The notes under the pieces are model-generated. The model was given only the letters and a program-made list of their open reading frames with translations, was not told where the DNA came from and ran no database searches. Positions 1-7,124 of a stretch of 64,000 nt of DNA are shown here, one piece after another. The stretch is taken from assembly GCF_001742745.1 (NCBI RefSeq), contig NZ_MJAK01000006.1, forward strand, positions 1-64,000, given 5' to 3'. This DNA comes from Curtobacterium sp. ER1/6. GTDB taxonomy: Bacteria; Actinomycetota; Actinomycetes; Actinomycetales; Microbacteriaceae. The translations under genes and the position numbers were made by a program. Numbering within the stretch: position 1 is the stretch's first letter; each line of letters opens with the position of its first letter.

Positions 1-28
1 AGGCGGGGGTGGTGCGGGGGTGGTGCTC

Positions 29-70
29 GCGCACCGGCGGATCGGGATCAGGGGCGACCCGCCGGTGCGC
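29..70 (-). terminator. Hairpin terminator after the TasA-like gene
   Basis: A perfect 12-bp inverted repeat (GCGCACCGGCGG at 29-40 and its complement at 59-70) lies just past the stop codon of the minus-strand secreted-protein gene. There is no T tract, as is common in high-GC actinobacteria. Positions 3-24 just beyond hold two tandem copies of GCGGGGGTGGT. Confidence 0.6.
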
Positions 71-80
71 CGTCCGGTGA

Positions 81-734
81 TCAGGCCGTGAAGGTCCAGG
101 TCATCGGGACCGAGGCCGCGAGGCCCTGGTAGGTGTTGCCGGCGGACGGGTCGAGGGTCACCGCGAAGTTGAACGGGACGCTCGCACCGGCGGCCGGAGC
201 CGCGGGCATCGTGAAGGCCGTGGCCGCCGCGCCCTTGAAGCTGGCGAGGGTGCCGCTGAAGACGGTGGTCGAGCCCGAGGTGATGACGAGGTTCATCTTG
301 GCGCAGAGGTCGGTCGCGGTGCCGTTCTGGGCGCCGTTGTTCGACTGCGTGCAGGTGGCGCCCGGGGTCAGCGTGAAGGTCGCGGCGTTCGCGGTGCCCG
401 TGTTCTTGATCGAGATCGCGGTGTTGACGGTGTTGCCCGGCGTCATCGTCGTGCTGCCACCGAACTTGTTGATCGTCGAGCAGGTCGCGGCGTTGGTCGA
501 GACCGAGCCGCCGTCGGTGCTGAGGCAGGTGACGGTCGCGCCGGCGTTCTGCTCCTGCATGACGAGGGTGCCGGTGGCGGCCGAGTTGGCGTTGTTCGTG
601 ATGCTCGCGGCGAACCCCGACAGCGTGCCGGTGAGGGAGAGCGAGAGCAGGACGGCCGCGAAGATGCCGGCGAGGAGCGCCACGGGGGCGAAACGGATCC
701 GCTTCAGCGCGGAGGTGCGGAGCTTGGTGGACAC
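81..734 (-). CDS. TasA/SipW-type signal-peptide secreted protein
   Basis: A secreted or surface protein of about 217 residues. The N-terminus is basic (KLRTSALKRIRF), then has a long hydrophobic segment ending in TGTLSGFAASITNNANSA, which resembles the SipW-dependent signal peptides of TasA/camelysin-like proteins in Gram-positives. The mature part is Thr/Ala/Ser rich with four Cys (VTCLST, AATCST, GATCTQ, DLCAKM) and has beta-sandwich character. I prefer the GTG start at 734 because GAGG sits six bases upstream; an ATG at 746 and a TTG at 803 are in frame but lack a good ribosome site. No dedicated signal peptidase or sortase gene is adjacent. It is divergent from the MarR gene at 900. Family membership is by pattern only; fibre or biofilm function is unproven. 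Confidence 0.6.
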   Translation of the reverse strand: MSTKLRTSALKRIRFAPVALLAGIFAAVLLSLSLTGTLSGFAASITNNANSAATGTLVMQEQNAGATVTCLSTDGGSVSTNAATCSTINKFGGSTTMTPGNTVNTAISIKNTGTANAATFTLTPGATCTQSNNGAQNGTATDLCAKMNLVITSGSTTVFSGTLASFKGAAATAFTMPAAPAAGASVPFNFAVTLDPSAGNTYQGLAASVPMTWTFTA

Positions 735-899
735 GGTGTACCTCATCGTTCGGTGGTTTGTCGGAAGCGTGGGGAGCAAGTCGTTCGGGCCGACTTGCTT
801 CAATGATCAAGATAGTTACTCGTTCACCAAGTTGACCACTCGTATACTCACCCCAGAGCGGGGGACGCCCCGTGTCCCCCCTCCGACGGAAGCAGACCA

Positions 900-1346
900 G
901 TGACCCAGATCGACGACGCCGACCTGATGACCGCGTTCGCCGCCGTGGTGCGGGCGAACGCGAGCCTGGTCGGGCAGTTGAGCGCGCGTGCCGGCATCCA
1001 CGAGAACGCCCTCCGCGCCCTCGTGCTGATCAGCGACACGGGGTACTCGACCCCCACCGAGGTCGCGGGGTACCTCGGGCTCACGTCAGGCGCGGTGACG
1101 AACATGGTCGACCGCATCAGCACCGCCGGCCTGGTCGAACGGGCACCCAACCCCGACGATCGCCGCGGCTCCCTGCTGCGCCTCCTGCCCGCGGGCGAGG
1201 CCGTGGTCGAGGACTACCGGACCCGGTACGGCACCATGCTCCGCGCCGTCGACGGCTCGCACGACGGTGCGTTGCACGAGGTCCTCAACGCGCTGGCGAC
1301 GAGCCTCTACGAACAGGCGGCCGACGCGCTCGGCGAGCGCGGGTAG
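900..1346 (+). CDS. MarR-family transcriptional regulator
   Basis: A 148-residue winged-helix repressor-type protein starting at GTG 900. Residues about 50-95 form the MarR DNA-binding core: STPTEVAGYLGLTSGAVTNM (helix-turn-helix) followed by VDRISTAGLVERAPNPDD and the wing RRGSLLRLLPAG, the canonical DxR wing pattern. The flanking helices would make the dimer interface. It lies directly upstream of, and on the same strand as, an NADPH:quinone-type oxidoreductase whose promoter carries two identical palindromes, so it is a reasonable but unproven candidate repressor of that gene. The ligand is not predictable. A long perfect hairpin follows the stop, so the two genes are probably separate transcripts. 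Confidence 0.9.
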   Translation: MTQIDDADLMTAFAAVVRANASLVGQLSARAGIHENALRALVLISDTGYSTPTEVAGYLGLTSGAVTNMVDRISTAGLVERAPNPDDRRGSLLRLLPAGEAVVEDYRTRYGTMLRAVDGSHDGALHEVLNALATSLYEQAADALGERG

Positions 1347-1357
1347 ACGGCGACCAG

Positions 1358-1412
1358 CAGGACGGCCTGGAGGCGCGTGGCGGAGTCCGCCACGCGCCTC
1401 CAGGCCGTCCTG
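1358..1412 (+). terminator. Long perfect palindrome after marR (family of intergenic repeats)
   Basis: Two perfectly complementary 27-base arms (1358-1384 and 1386-1412) are separated by one base. It follows the MarR stop codon by 12 bases and could terminate transcription in both directions. It contains the GGAGGCGCG core shared with the intergenic palindromes at 6915, 52558 and 62674, so it also belongs to a repeat family. Confidence 0.65.
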
Positions 1413-1423
1413 CACCTCCTTGT

Positions 1424-1478
1424 TGCTTCGAACTCGAAGCAGGTGTAGCGTCTCCCCCAGATGCTTCGAACTCGAAGC
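1424..1478 (+). promoter_or_regulatory. Promoter with two identical operator palindromes
   Basis: The 16-mer GCTTCGAACTCGAAGC (7-bp arms around AC) occurs exactly twice, at 1425-1440 and 1463-1478, 38 bases centre to centre. Between them a possible promoter is TTGCTT (1424-1429) with TAGCGT (1446-1451) at 16-base spacing, so the first copy overlaps the -35 box and the second lies near the transcription start. This is the layout of a repressor operator. The binding protein is inferred to be the neighbouring MarR regulator. Confidence 0.65.
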
Positions 1479-1498
1479 ACACGACGGAGGAGCACATC

Positions 1499-2428
1499 AT
1501 GAAGGCAGTCCGGTTCCACGAGGTCGGCGGACCCGAGGTCCTGCGCACCGAGGACGTCGAGCGTCCCGAGCCCGGCGCGGGCGAGGTCCGGGTGCGGGTC
1601 GCCGCATCGGCGTACAACGCGGCCGACGGCGGCATGCGCGGCGGCTTCCTGCCGATCCCCGTCGTCCTCCCCCACGTTCCCGGCTACGACGTCTCCGGCA
1701 CGGTCGACGCGGTCGGCGAGGGCGTCACGGACCTCGCGGTGGGCGACCCGGTGGTCGGGTTCCTGCCGATGGAGCACGACGGTGGCGCGGCCGAGTACGT
1801 CGTCGCCCCGTCCGGCGCACTCGTCGCCGCCCCGACGAGCATCCCGCTCGTCGACGCCGCTGCGCTGCCCTCGGTGGCCCTCACGGCGTGGCAGGCCCTG
1901 GTCGACGACGGCCACCTGACCGCCGGACAGCGCCTGCTCGTGGTCGGCGCCGGCGGCGTCGTCGGGAAGTACGCGGTCCAGCTCGCGAAGCGGCTCGGCG
2001 CGCACGTCGTCGCGACCGCGAGCCCGCGCAGCGCCGAGGCGGTGCAGGCGGCCGGGGCGGACCAGGTCGTCGACCACACCACCACCGACCTGCACGACGC
2101 CGTCGACGAGCGGGTCGACGTGCTCCTCAACCTCGCGCCGATCGACCCCGAGGCGTTCCGTGCCCTCGTGTCGCTCGTCCGCGACGGCGGCGCGGTCGTC
2201 AGCACGACGGCCTTCATGGCGACGCCCGGCGACGAGGACCGTGCCGTCCGTGCTGCCACCGTCTTCGTGCGACCGGACCGCGAACGCCTCACGGAGCTCG
2301 TGTCCCTGGTCGACTCCGGCGCGCTGCGGGTCGAGGTCACGCGGCGCATCACGCTCGACGAGCTGCCGGCACTGCACGCCGAGGCCGAGGCGGGACGCAT
2401 CTCGGGGAAGGTCGTCGTGACGGTCTGA
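1499..2428 (+). CDS. NADP-dependent zinc-free oxidoreductase (quinone reductase-like)
   Basis: A 309-residue medium-chain dehydrogenase/reductase of the NADPH:quinone reductase type. The N-terminal GroES-like half has HVPGYDVSGTVDAVGEGV and VGDPVVGFLP; the Rossmann half has the nucleotide site LLVVGAGGVVGKYAVQLAKR followed by the typical ending DELPALHAEAEAGRISGKVV. The catalytic zinc ligands and structural Cys cluster of true alcohol dehydrogenases are absent, as in this subfamily. ATG 1499 follows GGAGGAGCACATC. The paired palindromes in its promoter suggest induction, perhaps by electrophiles or quinones, under the MarR protein upstream; substrate is unknown. Confidence 0.88.
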   Translation: MKAVRFHEVGGPEVLRTEDVERPEPGAGEVRVRVAASAYNAADGGMRGGFLPIPVVLPHVPGYDVSGTVDAVGEGVTDLAVGDPVVGFLPMEHDGGAAEYVVAPSGALVAAPTSIPLVDAAALPSVALTAWQALVDDGHLTAGQRLLVVGAGGVVGKYAVQLAKRLGAHVVATASPRSAEAVQAAGADQVVDHTTTDLHDAVDERVDVLLNLAPIDPEAFRALVSLVRDGGAVVSTTAFMATPGDEDRAVRAATVFVRPDRERLTELVSLVDSGALRVEVTRRITLDELPALHAEAEAGRISGKVVVTV

Positions 2429-2446
2429 CCGCGCGTCGTGGCCGAC

Positions 2447-2474
2447 GGGGTCCAGCGGTGCACCGCTGGACCCC
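2447..2474. terminator. Perfect 28-bp palindrome between oxidoreductase and TerC gene
   Basis: GGGGTCCAGCGGTG (2447-2460) is followed immediately by its exact complement (2461-2474). It sits between the oxidoreductase stop and the TerC start, and could act as a terminator or protein-binding site. It argues against use of the ATG at 2478, whose ribosome site would be buried in the stem. Confidence 0.5.
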
Positions 2475-2495
2475 CGCATGCCCCAGACTGGAACG

Positions 2496-3479
2496 ATGCC
2501 CCAGCTCCCCGTCGTCTTCGAGGTCGGCTCCATCATCGCGCTGGTCGCGATCCTGCTCGTCGACCTGCTCATCGTCGCCCGGCGGCCGCACGTGCCGTCG
2601 CTGCGGGAGTCCGGGGCGTGGGTCGGCGTCTACGTCGGACTGGCGCTCGTGTTCGCCGTCCTCATGCTCGTGTTCGCGGGCGGGGACGCCGCCGGGCAGT
2701 TCGTCGCCGGCTGGCTGACCGAGTACAGCCTGAGCATCGACAACCTGTTCGTCTTCGTCATCATCATGGCGCGATTCTCGGTGCCGAAGCAGATCCAGCA
2801 GGAGGTGCTGATGCTCGGCATCATCATCGCGCTGGTCCTGCGGGGCATCTTCATCCTGGTGGGCGCTCAGCTCATCGAGGACTTCTCGTGGATCTTCTAC
2901 CTGTTCGGCGCCTGGCTCATCTGGACCGCGATCCAGCAGCTGCGCGAGGACGACGACGCGGAGCAGCAGGACAGTGCGCTCGTGCGACTGCTCCGCCGGC
3001 GGGTCCGGATCACGGACGACTTCGACGGCATGAAGTTCCGGGTGACGCACGACGGGGCGAAGCACTTCACGCCGCTGCTCATCGTGCTCATCGCAATCGG
3101 CACGACCGACCTGCTGTTCGCCCTCGACTCGATCCCGGCGATCTTCGGCATCACCGAGAGCGCGTTCATCGTCTTCACCGCGAACGTCTTCGCGCTCATG
3201 GGGCTCCGGCAGCTGTACTTCCTGCTCGGCGGGCTGCTCGAGCGCCTGGTCTACCTCAAGTACGGGATCGCGCTCATCCTGGCGTTCATCGGCGTGAAGC
3301 TCGTGCTGCACGCCCTGCACGAGAACGAGCTGCCGTTCCTGAACGGCGGCGAGGGCTTCGCCTGGGCACCGGAGATCCCGACGTGGGTGTCCCTCGTGGT
3401 GATCCTCGTCGCCATGGCGGGTGCGACCGGGGCCAGCCTGGTGCGGATGCGGCGCGACGGGGAGCTCAGCCGGCGCTGA
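2496..3479 (+). CDS. TerC/Alx family integral membrane protein
   Basis: A membrane protein of about 327 residues with some eight or nine hydrophobic segments. The family signature is clear: TEYSLSIDNLFVFVIIM in the first half and TDLLFALDSIPAIFGIT in the second, the two acidic repeats thought to form the metal-ion path in TerC/Alx manganese exporters. A charged loop (REDDDAEQQDSALVRLLRRR) lies between halves. I chose ATG 2496, preceded by CTGGAACG, over ATG 2478. Known relatives are linked with Mn2+ export or tellurite resistance; specific role here is inference. No alx-type yybP-ykoY riboswitch is apparent upstream. Its 3' end overlaps the convergent TetR gene by 14 bases. Confidence 0.85.
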   Translation: MPQLPVVFEVGSIIALVAILLVDLLIVARRPHVPSLRESGAWVGVYVGLALVFAVLMLVFAGGDAAGQFVAGWLTEYSLSIDNLFVFVIIMARFSVPKQIQQEVLMLGIIIALVLRGIFILVGAQLIEDFSWIFYLFGAWLIWTAIQQLREDDDAEQQDSALVRLLRRRVRITDDFDGMKFRVTHDGAKHFTPLLIVLIAIGTTDLLFALDSIPAIFGITESAFIVFTANVFALMGLRQLYFLLGGLLERLVYLKYGIALILAFIGVKLVLHALHENELPFLNGGEGFAWAPEIPTWVSLVVILVAMAGATGASLVRMRRDGELSRR

Positions 3480-4074
3480 TCGCGCGGACGGCGAGCGCGG
3501 AGCCGAGCATCATCTCCATCGCCTCGCCGACCAGGCGGTCGCCGTCGCCGCGGGCGATGCGCCGCGAGGACACCAGCGACGCGATCCCCTGCACGGTGGC
3601 CGCGAACAGCATCCCGAAGGCATTCCGGGCACCTTCATCGAGGTCGTCAGAGCGTGGACCCATCGCGCTGTCGAGCACCGTGAACAGCTCCGCTGCCGCC
3701 TCGGCGATCCGGGGTGGACCGCCACCCGCCTGCGCCTTGGCCTGGAACATCAGGTCCATCAGCGCGGCGTCGTCGATGGCGAAGGCGACGTAGGCCCCGG
3801 CCACGCGGAGGAAGCGTGCGCGCACGTCGCCGCCCGGCTCCCCGAGCGCCGCGCGCACGTCGGCCGTGAGCCGCTGGAAGCCGGCCTCGGCCAGGGCGTC
3901 GAGCAGGGCCTGCCGATCGACGAAGTGGCTCCGGGGTGCGCCGTGGCTGACCCCGGCCCGCCGCGCGAGGTCGCGCAGGGAGAGTCCGTCGACGCCGGAC
4001 TCGCGCAGCACCGCCGTCGCCTCGTCGAGCAGCACCGTGCGGAGGTTCCCGTGGTGGAACGGTCGCTCGGCCAT
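3466..4074 (-). CDS. TetR/AcrR-family transcriptional regulator
   Basis: A 202-residue protein with the TetR N-terminal DNA-binding domain: LLDEATAVLRESGVDGLS, then the helix-turn-helix LRDLARRAGVSHGAPRSHF followed by VDRQALLDALAE. The remainder is helical and would bind a ligand and dimerise. It is divergent from the NAD(P)H-binding protein gene at 4136, with a palindromic site and promoter between them, so local auto- and cross-repression is likely. The 3' end overlaps the TerC gene. Confidence 0.88.
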   Translation of the reverse strand: MAERPFHHGNLRTVLLDEATAVLRESGVDGLSLRDLARRAGVSHGAPRSHFVDRQALLDALAEAGFQRLTADVRAALGEPGGDVRARFLRVAGAYVAFAIDDAALMDLMFQAKAQAGGGPPRIAEAAAELFTVLDSAMGPRSDDLDEGARNAFGMLFAATVQGIASLVSSRRIARGDGDRLVGEAMEMMLGSALAVRAISAG

Positions 4075-4094
4075 GCGGTCATCCTACCGACATC

Positions 4095-4129
4095 TAGTCA
4101 TTGACTACTTTCTTGTCAGTGCCTAGATT
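4095..4129 (+). promoter_or_regulatory. Divergent promoter with TetR-type operator
   Basis: A strong promoter for the rightward gene is visible: TTGACT (4101-4106), 17 bases, TAGATT (4124-4129). The 13-mer TAGTCATTGACTA (4095-4107) is a perfect palindrome around a central T and covers the -35 box. On the other strand CTGACA (4118-4113) with TAGATG (4096-4091) could drive tetR. The arrangement suggests TetR represses both directions. Confidence 0.65.
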
Positions 4130-4135
4130 GAACGC

Positions 4136-4789
4136 ATGACCACGACACAGACCCTGCTGGTGTTCGGCGCGACCGGCCAGACCGGCCAGCACTTCACCCG
4201 ACTCGCGCTCGAGGCCGGCCACCGCGTGCGCGCCGTCGCCCGGACGCCCGCCAAGCTCACGGCCCGGCACGACGCCCTCGAGGTCGTCCAGGGGAGCATC
4301 GACGCGGACCTCGACCTCGACGCACTGCTCGAAGGCGTCGACGGCGTCGTGCTCATGATCGGCGACCGGGTGGCGCAGCAGGAGCGGCTCGTGAACACCG
4401 AGTTCGTCCGCCGACTCGTCCCCGCCATGCGCCGTTCCGGCACGCGCCGGCTGCTCTACCAGGCCGGTGGCCTGAGCGCCGCGCCGGGCAAGCGGCTCAT
4501 GCCGGTGCTCCGTCTCGTCCGCTCGACGATCGCGCGGTCCTTCGACGGGCAGCACCGGGACAACGAGGCCGTGATGCGGTACCTCGACACCGAGGCCCGT
4601 GACCTCGCGTGGGTGGCGCACCGCGCGGGCATCGGGTCCGACGGGCCCTCGAAGGGCGTGCTCCGGCGGTCGGCGACGTGGATCAGCATCGGGACGTTCG
4701 TCGACTGCGCGGCGTACAACCTGCGGCTGCTGTTCGACGACGGCGCGGTGCACTCGTGCGACGGGAGTGCCTACCGGCGGGGCCGGTGA
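4136..4789 (+). CDS. NAD(P)H-binding SDR-like protein
   Basis: A 217-residue atypical short-chain dehydrogenase. It opens with the Rossmann nucleotide-binding motif LLVFGATGQTGQHFTRLALE and VRAVARTPAKL, like the NAD(P)-binding/NmrA-type proteins. The middle DGVVLMIGD and LLYQAGGLSAAP match the family's core strands. No classic YxxxK catalytic pair is evident, so it may be a redox sensor or an NmrA-like oxidoreductase. It is expressed divergently from tetR and probably controlled by it. Substrate unknown. Confidence 0.8.
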   Translation: MTTTQTLLVFGATGQTGQHFTRLALEAGHRVRAVARTPAKLTARHDALEVVQGSIDADLDLDALLEGVDGVVLMIGDRVAQQERLVNTEFVRRLVPAMRRSGTRRLLYQAGGLSAAPGKRLMPVLRLVRSTIARSFDGQHRDNEAVMRYLDTEARDLAWVAHRAGIGSDGPSKGVLRRSATWISIGTFVDCAAYNLRLLFDDGAVHSCDGSAYRRGR

Positions 4790-4821
4790 GCCGCGGGGCG
4801 GTGGACGGGGGGCTCCCCCGT

Positions 4822-5235
4822 CTACCGCTCCCCGCGGAAGTACCGGTTCGCTGCGGGGGTGAACATCAGGACCGCCGCCACGATCGTGACGATGCCGACC
4901 CCGATGCCGAAGAACCCGACGAAGCCGACGTACACGCCGCCGATCGACACCCCGAAGACCGAGACCACCGTCAGCACGACGAGCACGATCCGCGCCCAGC
5001 GGCGCCCTCGCCGCATCAGGAACACGATCACGATCTGCACGATCGCGATCACGGCGTTCACGGTGGCGACCACCGCCGTCTCGTACCCCGCCTGACGGTC
5101 ACCGCCGACGGTCGGCTCGAGTGCGCCGATCCAGGCGATGCCCACGCCGATGAGCGGCCAGAGCGCCGTCAGCAGGTACAGCCAGAAGGAGATCCACACC
5201 GCACCGGGCGCCCCGGTCCGTCCGTTCCTCGTCAT
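4822..5235 (-). CDS. Small four-helix membrane protein, unknown function
   Basis: A 137-residue protein with four predicted membrane spans: about 14-36 (WISFWLYLLTALWPLIGVGI), 53-73, 81-99 and 103-125, joined by a short basic loop RRGRRWARI. I do not recognise a domain. It is transcribed alone, convergent with the SDR gene. The hydrophobic pattern and high-GC codon use support a real gene. Confidence 0.65.
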   Translation of the reverse strand: MTRNGRTGAPGAVWISFWLYLLTALWPLIGVGIAWIGALEPTVGGDRQAGYETAVVATVNAVIAIVQIVIVFLMRRGRRWARIVLVVLTVVSVFGVSIGGVYVGFVGFFGIGVGIVTIVAAVLMFTPAANRYFRGER

Positions 5236-5272
5236 GCGCCGAGCCTAGGAGCGGAGGACGGTCGGTGTCCGG

Positions 5273-5635
5273 TCAGCGGGGCTCGTCGACCAGGGCGACG
5301 AACCGGCTGCCGACGCCGTAGACCGCACGGCGCTCGGTGCCCGCGGCCGGGCGGGGTGCCTCGTCGAGGTCGTGGTGGTCGCAGACCAGGACCGTCCAGT
5401 CCGGCCACCACTTCTTCGGCCGCTCGGCCTCGGAGAACCCGCACACCGCGCACTCGAGGTCGGCCCACACCCGCTTCGCGCCCGTGCGGTTCGCCCGCGA
5501 CTGCACGAGCCACGCGGGCGGGTCCTGCTCGATCCGCTCGAGCTCGGCCTCGCTGACGTGCGACGGGATCCCGTGGCGGGCCGCCATCTCGAGGGGGATG
5601 TCGAGCCGTACGGCGGCGTCACGTCGGGAGAGCAT
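5273..5635 (-). CDS. Conserved hypothetical protein with Cys/His cluster
   Basis: A 120-residue soluble protein starting at ATG 5635 (MLSRRDAAVRLDIPLEMA). The first 40 residues look like a small helical module. A possible metal site follows: LECAVCGFSE (CxxC) and about 20 residues later VLVCDHHD (CxHH), a spacing compatible with a zinc ribbon, though unproven. I do not recognise the family and can assign no function. Confidence 0.6.
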   Translation of the reverse strand: MLSRRDAAVRLDIPLEMAARHGIPSHVSEAELERIEQDPPAWLVQSRANRTGAKRVWADLECAVCGFSEAERPKKWWPDWTVLVCDHHDLDEAPRPAAGTERRAVYGVGSRFVALVDEPR

Positions 5636-5681
5636 CCGCCCAGGGTAGGTCGTCACGCACGCCCGTGCCGACCACGACGGC

Positions 5682-5746
5682 GGACCAGGCGGGTGGATCG
5701 GGCCGGCGGATCGGGCCGGCAGATCAGGCCGGCGGTGCGGGCCGGT
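5682..5746. repeat. Five tandem copies of a 13-mer
   Basis: Five consecutive 13-base units start at 5682, 5695, 5708, 5721 and 5734; units two and three are identical (GGATCGGGCCGGC) and the others differ at two to four positions. The array straddles the 3' end of the membrane-protein gene ending at 5724, adding part of its C-terminus (PGDRPAPPA). It is a small variable-number type repeat. Confidence 0.8.
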
Positions 5747-6431
5747 CCCCCGGCAGCTCCACGGCGGAGCCGCCCACCGCACGCCGACGCTGCGGCGGAG
5801 CCGACGGCCGGGGTACCTCCGGCATCGCGAGGGCACGGCGACGAGCGGCCTCCGCCCGTCCGGCACCCGACACCGCCGCGATGAACGTCGCCGACTGCAG
5901 CACGGCGAACACGGGCGGGACCAGCAGCAGCGTCAACCGGTCGGTGGTCGCGGCTCCGGCGACGAGGAGTCCCAGCCACCCGAGCACCCACGCGACGGGC
6001 AGCCAGACGAACCGCTCGGCGAGGACCGTCGACGGACCGATCGACCGCTCCGCGCGGGCGAGGACCTCGTCCCGGTCCTCGAGCGCCATCGCCGGCGGCC
6101 GAGCCGCGAACTGCCGGTCGATGCGCTCCTGCCGGCGCCAGTCCCCCGTCAGCCCCTCGGGCGGCACGGGACCCATCGCGGCCACCCGCACGAACGGCGC
6201 GACGAGGCACCCCGCGGCGCCGGCGAGGAGGACCACGGCGATCAGGTCACGGATGCCGGACCCGGTCGACAGCGACCCCCAGACCACGTCCACGACCACG
6301 AGGAACGCACCGACGACCACGGCCGTCGCGCCGCACACCACCGTCCGCCTTCGCAGCCTCCCCGCGTCGACGAAGTCCGCACGCCGCGAGCGCACCACGC
6401 GCCATCCGTGCAGGAAGCCACCGTCACCCAT
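5724..6431 (-). CDS. Four-span membrane protein, unknown function
   Basis: A protein of about 235 residues (ATG 6431 preferred; GTG 6467 also possible). Two pairs of hydrophobic segments, TVVCGATAVVVGAFLVVVDV plus LIAVVLLAGAAGCLVAPFV and, after a charged cytoplasmic-looking stretch (DWRRQERIDRQFAARPPAMA), WLPVAWVLGWLGLLVAGAA plus LTLLLVPPVFAVLQSATFI. The tail is Pro/Arg rich. I recognise no domain. Its 3' end runs into the 13-mer tandem array. Confidence 0.55.
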   Translation of the reverse strand: MGDGGFLHGWRVVRSRRADFVDAGRLRRRTVVCGATAVVVGAFLVVVDVVWGSLSTGSGIRDLIAVVLLAGAAGCLVAPFVRVAAMGPVPPEGLTGDWRRQERIDRQFAARPPAMALEDRDEVLARAERSIGPSTVLAERFVWLPVAWVLGWLGLLVAGAATTDRLTLLLVPPVFAVLQSATFIAAVSGAGRAEAARRRALAMPEVPRPSAPPQRRRAVGGSAVELPGDRPAPPA

Positions 6432-6636
6432 GGACCGATCTTGTCCCCCGACCCCGAACATGCGCACGGCCCGAGTGGTACAAGTAGTTAGTCGAACTAG
6501 TCAGCGGTCGAGACGAGGACGCCGATCCGGCGTCACTCCCGACTGCGGCTCCCGGGCAACACCGGCGGGCTGCGTCCCCCACACGGCACTCCGGTGCCCG
6601 ACCGTCCACAACGACCAACACTGCAAAGGACTTCCC

Positions 6637-6906
6637 ATGAGCTTCCTCGGCTTCATCCTCCTCGGCCTCATCGCCGGCGCCATCGCCAAGCTGATCCTCC
6701 CCGGCCGTCAGGGCGGCGGCTGGCTCGCCACCCTCGTGCTCGGCGTGATCGGCGCCCTCATCGGCGGCTGGATCGGCGGCGCGGTCTTCAACGTCGGCTA
6801 CGACGGCTTCTTCAGCATCCAGTCCTGGATCATCGCGATCCTCGGCGCGCTCGTCGTCCTCGTCATCTGGGGCTTCATCACCGGTCGTCGCGGCAGCCGC
6901 GCCTGA
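6637..6906 (+). CDS. GlsB/YeaQ/YmgE family stress membrane protein
   Basis: An 89-residue protein of the transglycosylase-associated (GlsB/YeaQ/YmgE) family: MSFLGFILLGLIAGAIAKLI, PGRQGGGWLATLVLGVIGAL and IGGWIGG are the typical Gly-rich first two spans, with a third span IIAILGALVVLVIWGFITGR. AAAGGA lies seven bases before ATG 6637. Members are small inner-membrane proteins often induced by general stress; the molecular role is not established. A 27-bp-arm palindrome follows the stop. An imperfectly defined inverted repeat TAGTT-AGTCG-AACTA at 6485-6499 lies upstream and may be regulatory. Confidence 0.9.
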   Translation: MSFLGFILLGLIAGAIAKLILPGRQGGGWLATLVLGVIGALIGGWIGGAVFNVGYDGFFSIQSWIIAILGALVVLVIWGFITGRRGSRA

Positions 6907-6914
6907 CGCGACAG

Positions 6915-6968
6915 CACGACGGACGGGAGGCGCGGTGCCAGCTGGCACCGCGCCTCTCGTCCGTCGTG
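6915..6968. terminator. Long palindrome after glsB (intergenic repeat family)
   Basis: Arms of 27 bases (6915-6941 and 6942-6968) pair with a single mismatch and no loop. The left arm contains GGACGGGAGGCGCGG, the core of the repeat family found also at 52558, 59039 and 62674. It is placed as a terminator. Confidence 0.65.
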
Positions 6969-7124
6969 TGGTGACCAGGAACGGGACGCCGTCAGGACGG
7001 CGCCTCCCAGAGCTCGATCGGCAGACCCTCCGAACGGTCATGGCGGCACGCTACCCCCGGGAACGGCGTGCCGGCGAGCGCACTCGCAGGTCCGTCCGGA
7101 GCAGGACGTGGGAGCATCGGTCAC

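Noticed and set aside
6969..7124. Short minus-strand peptide ending PIELWEAPS between glsB and the AraC gene
   Set aside because: It looks like a protein C-terminus but no start codon or longer coherent frame precedes it; too short to call.
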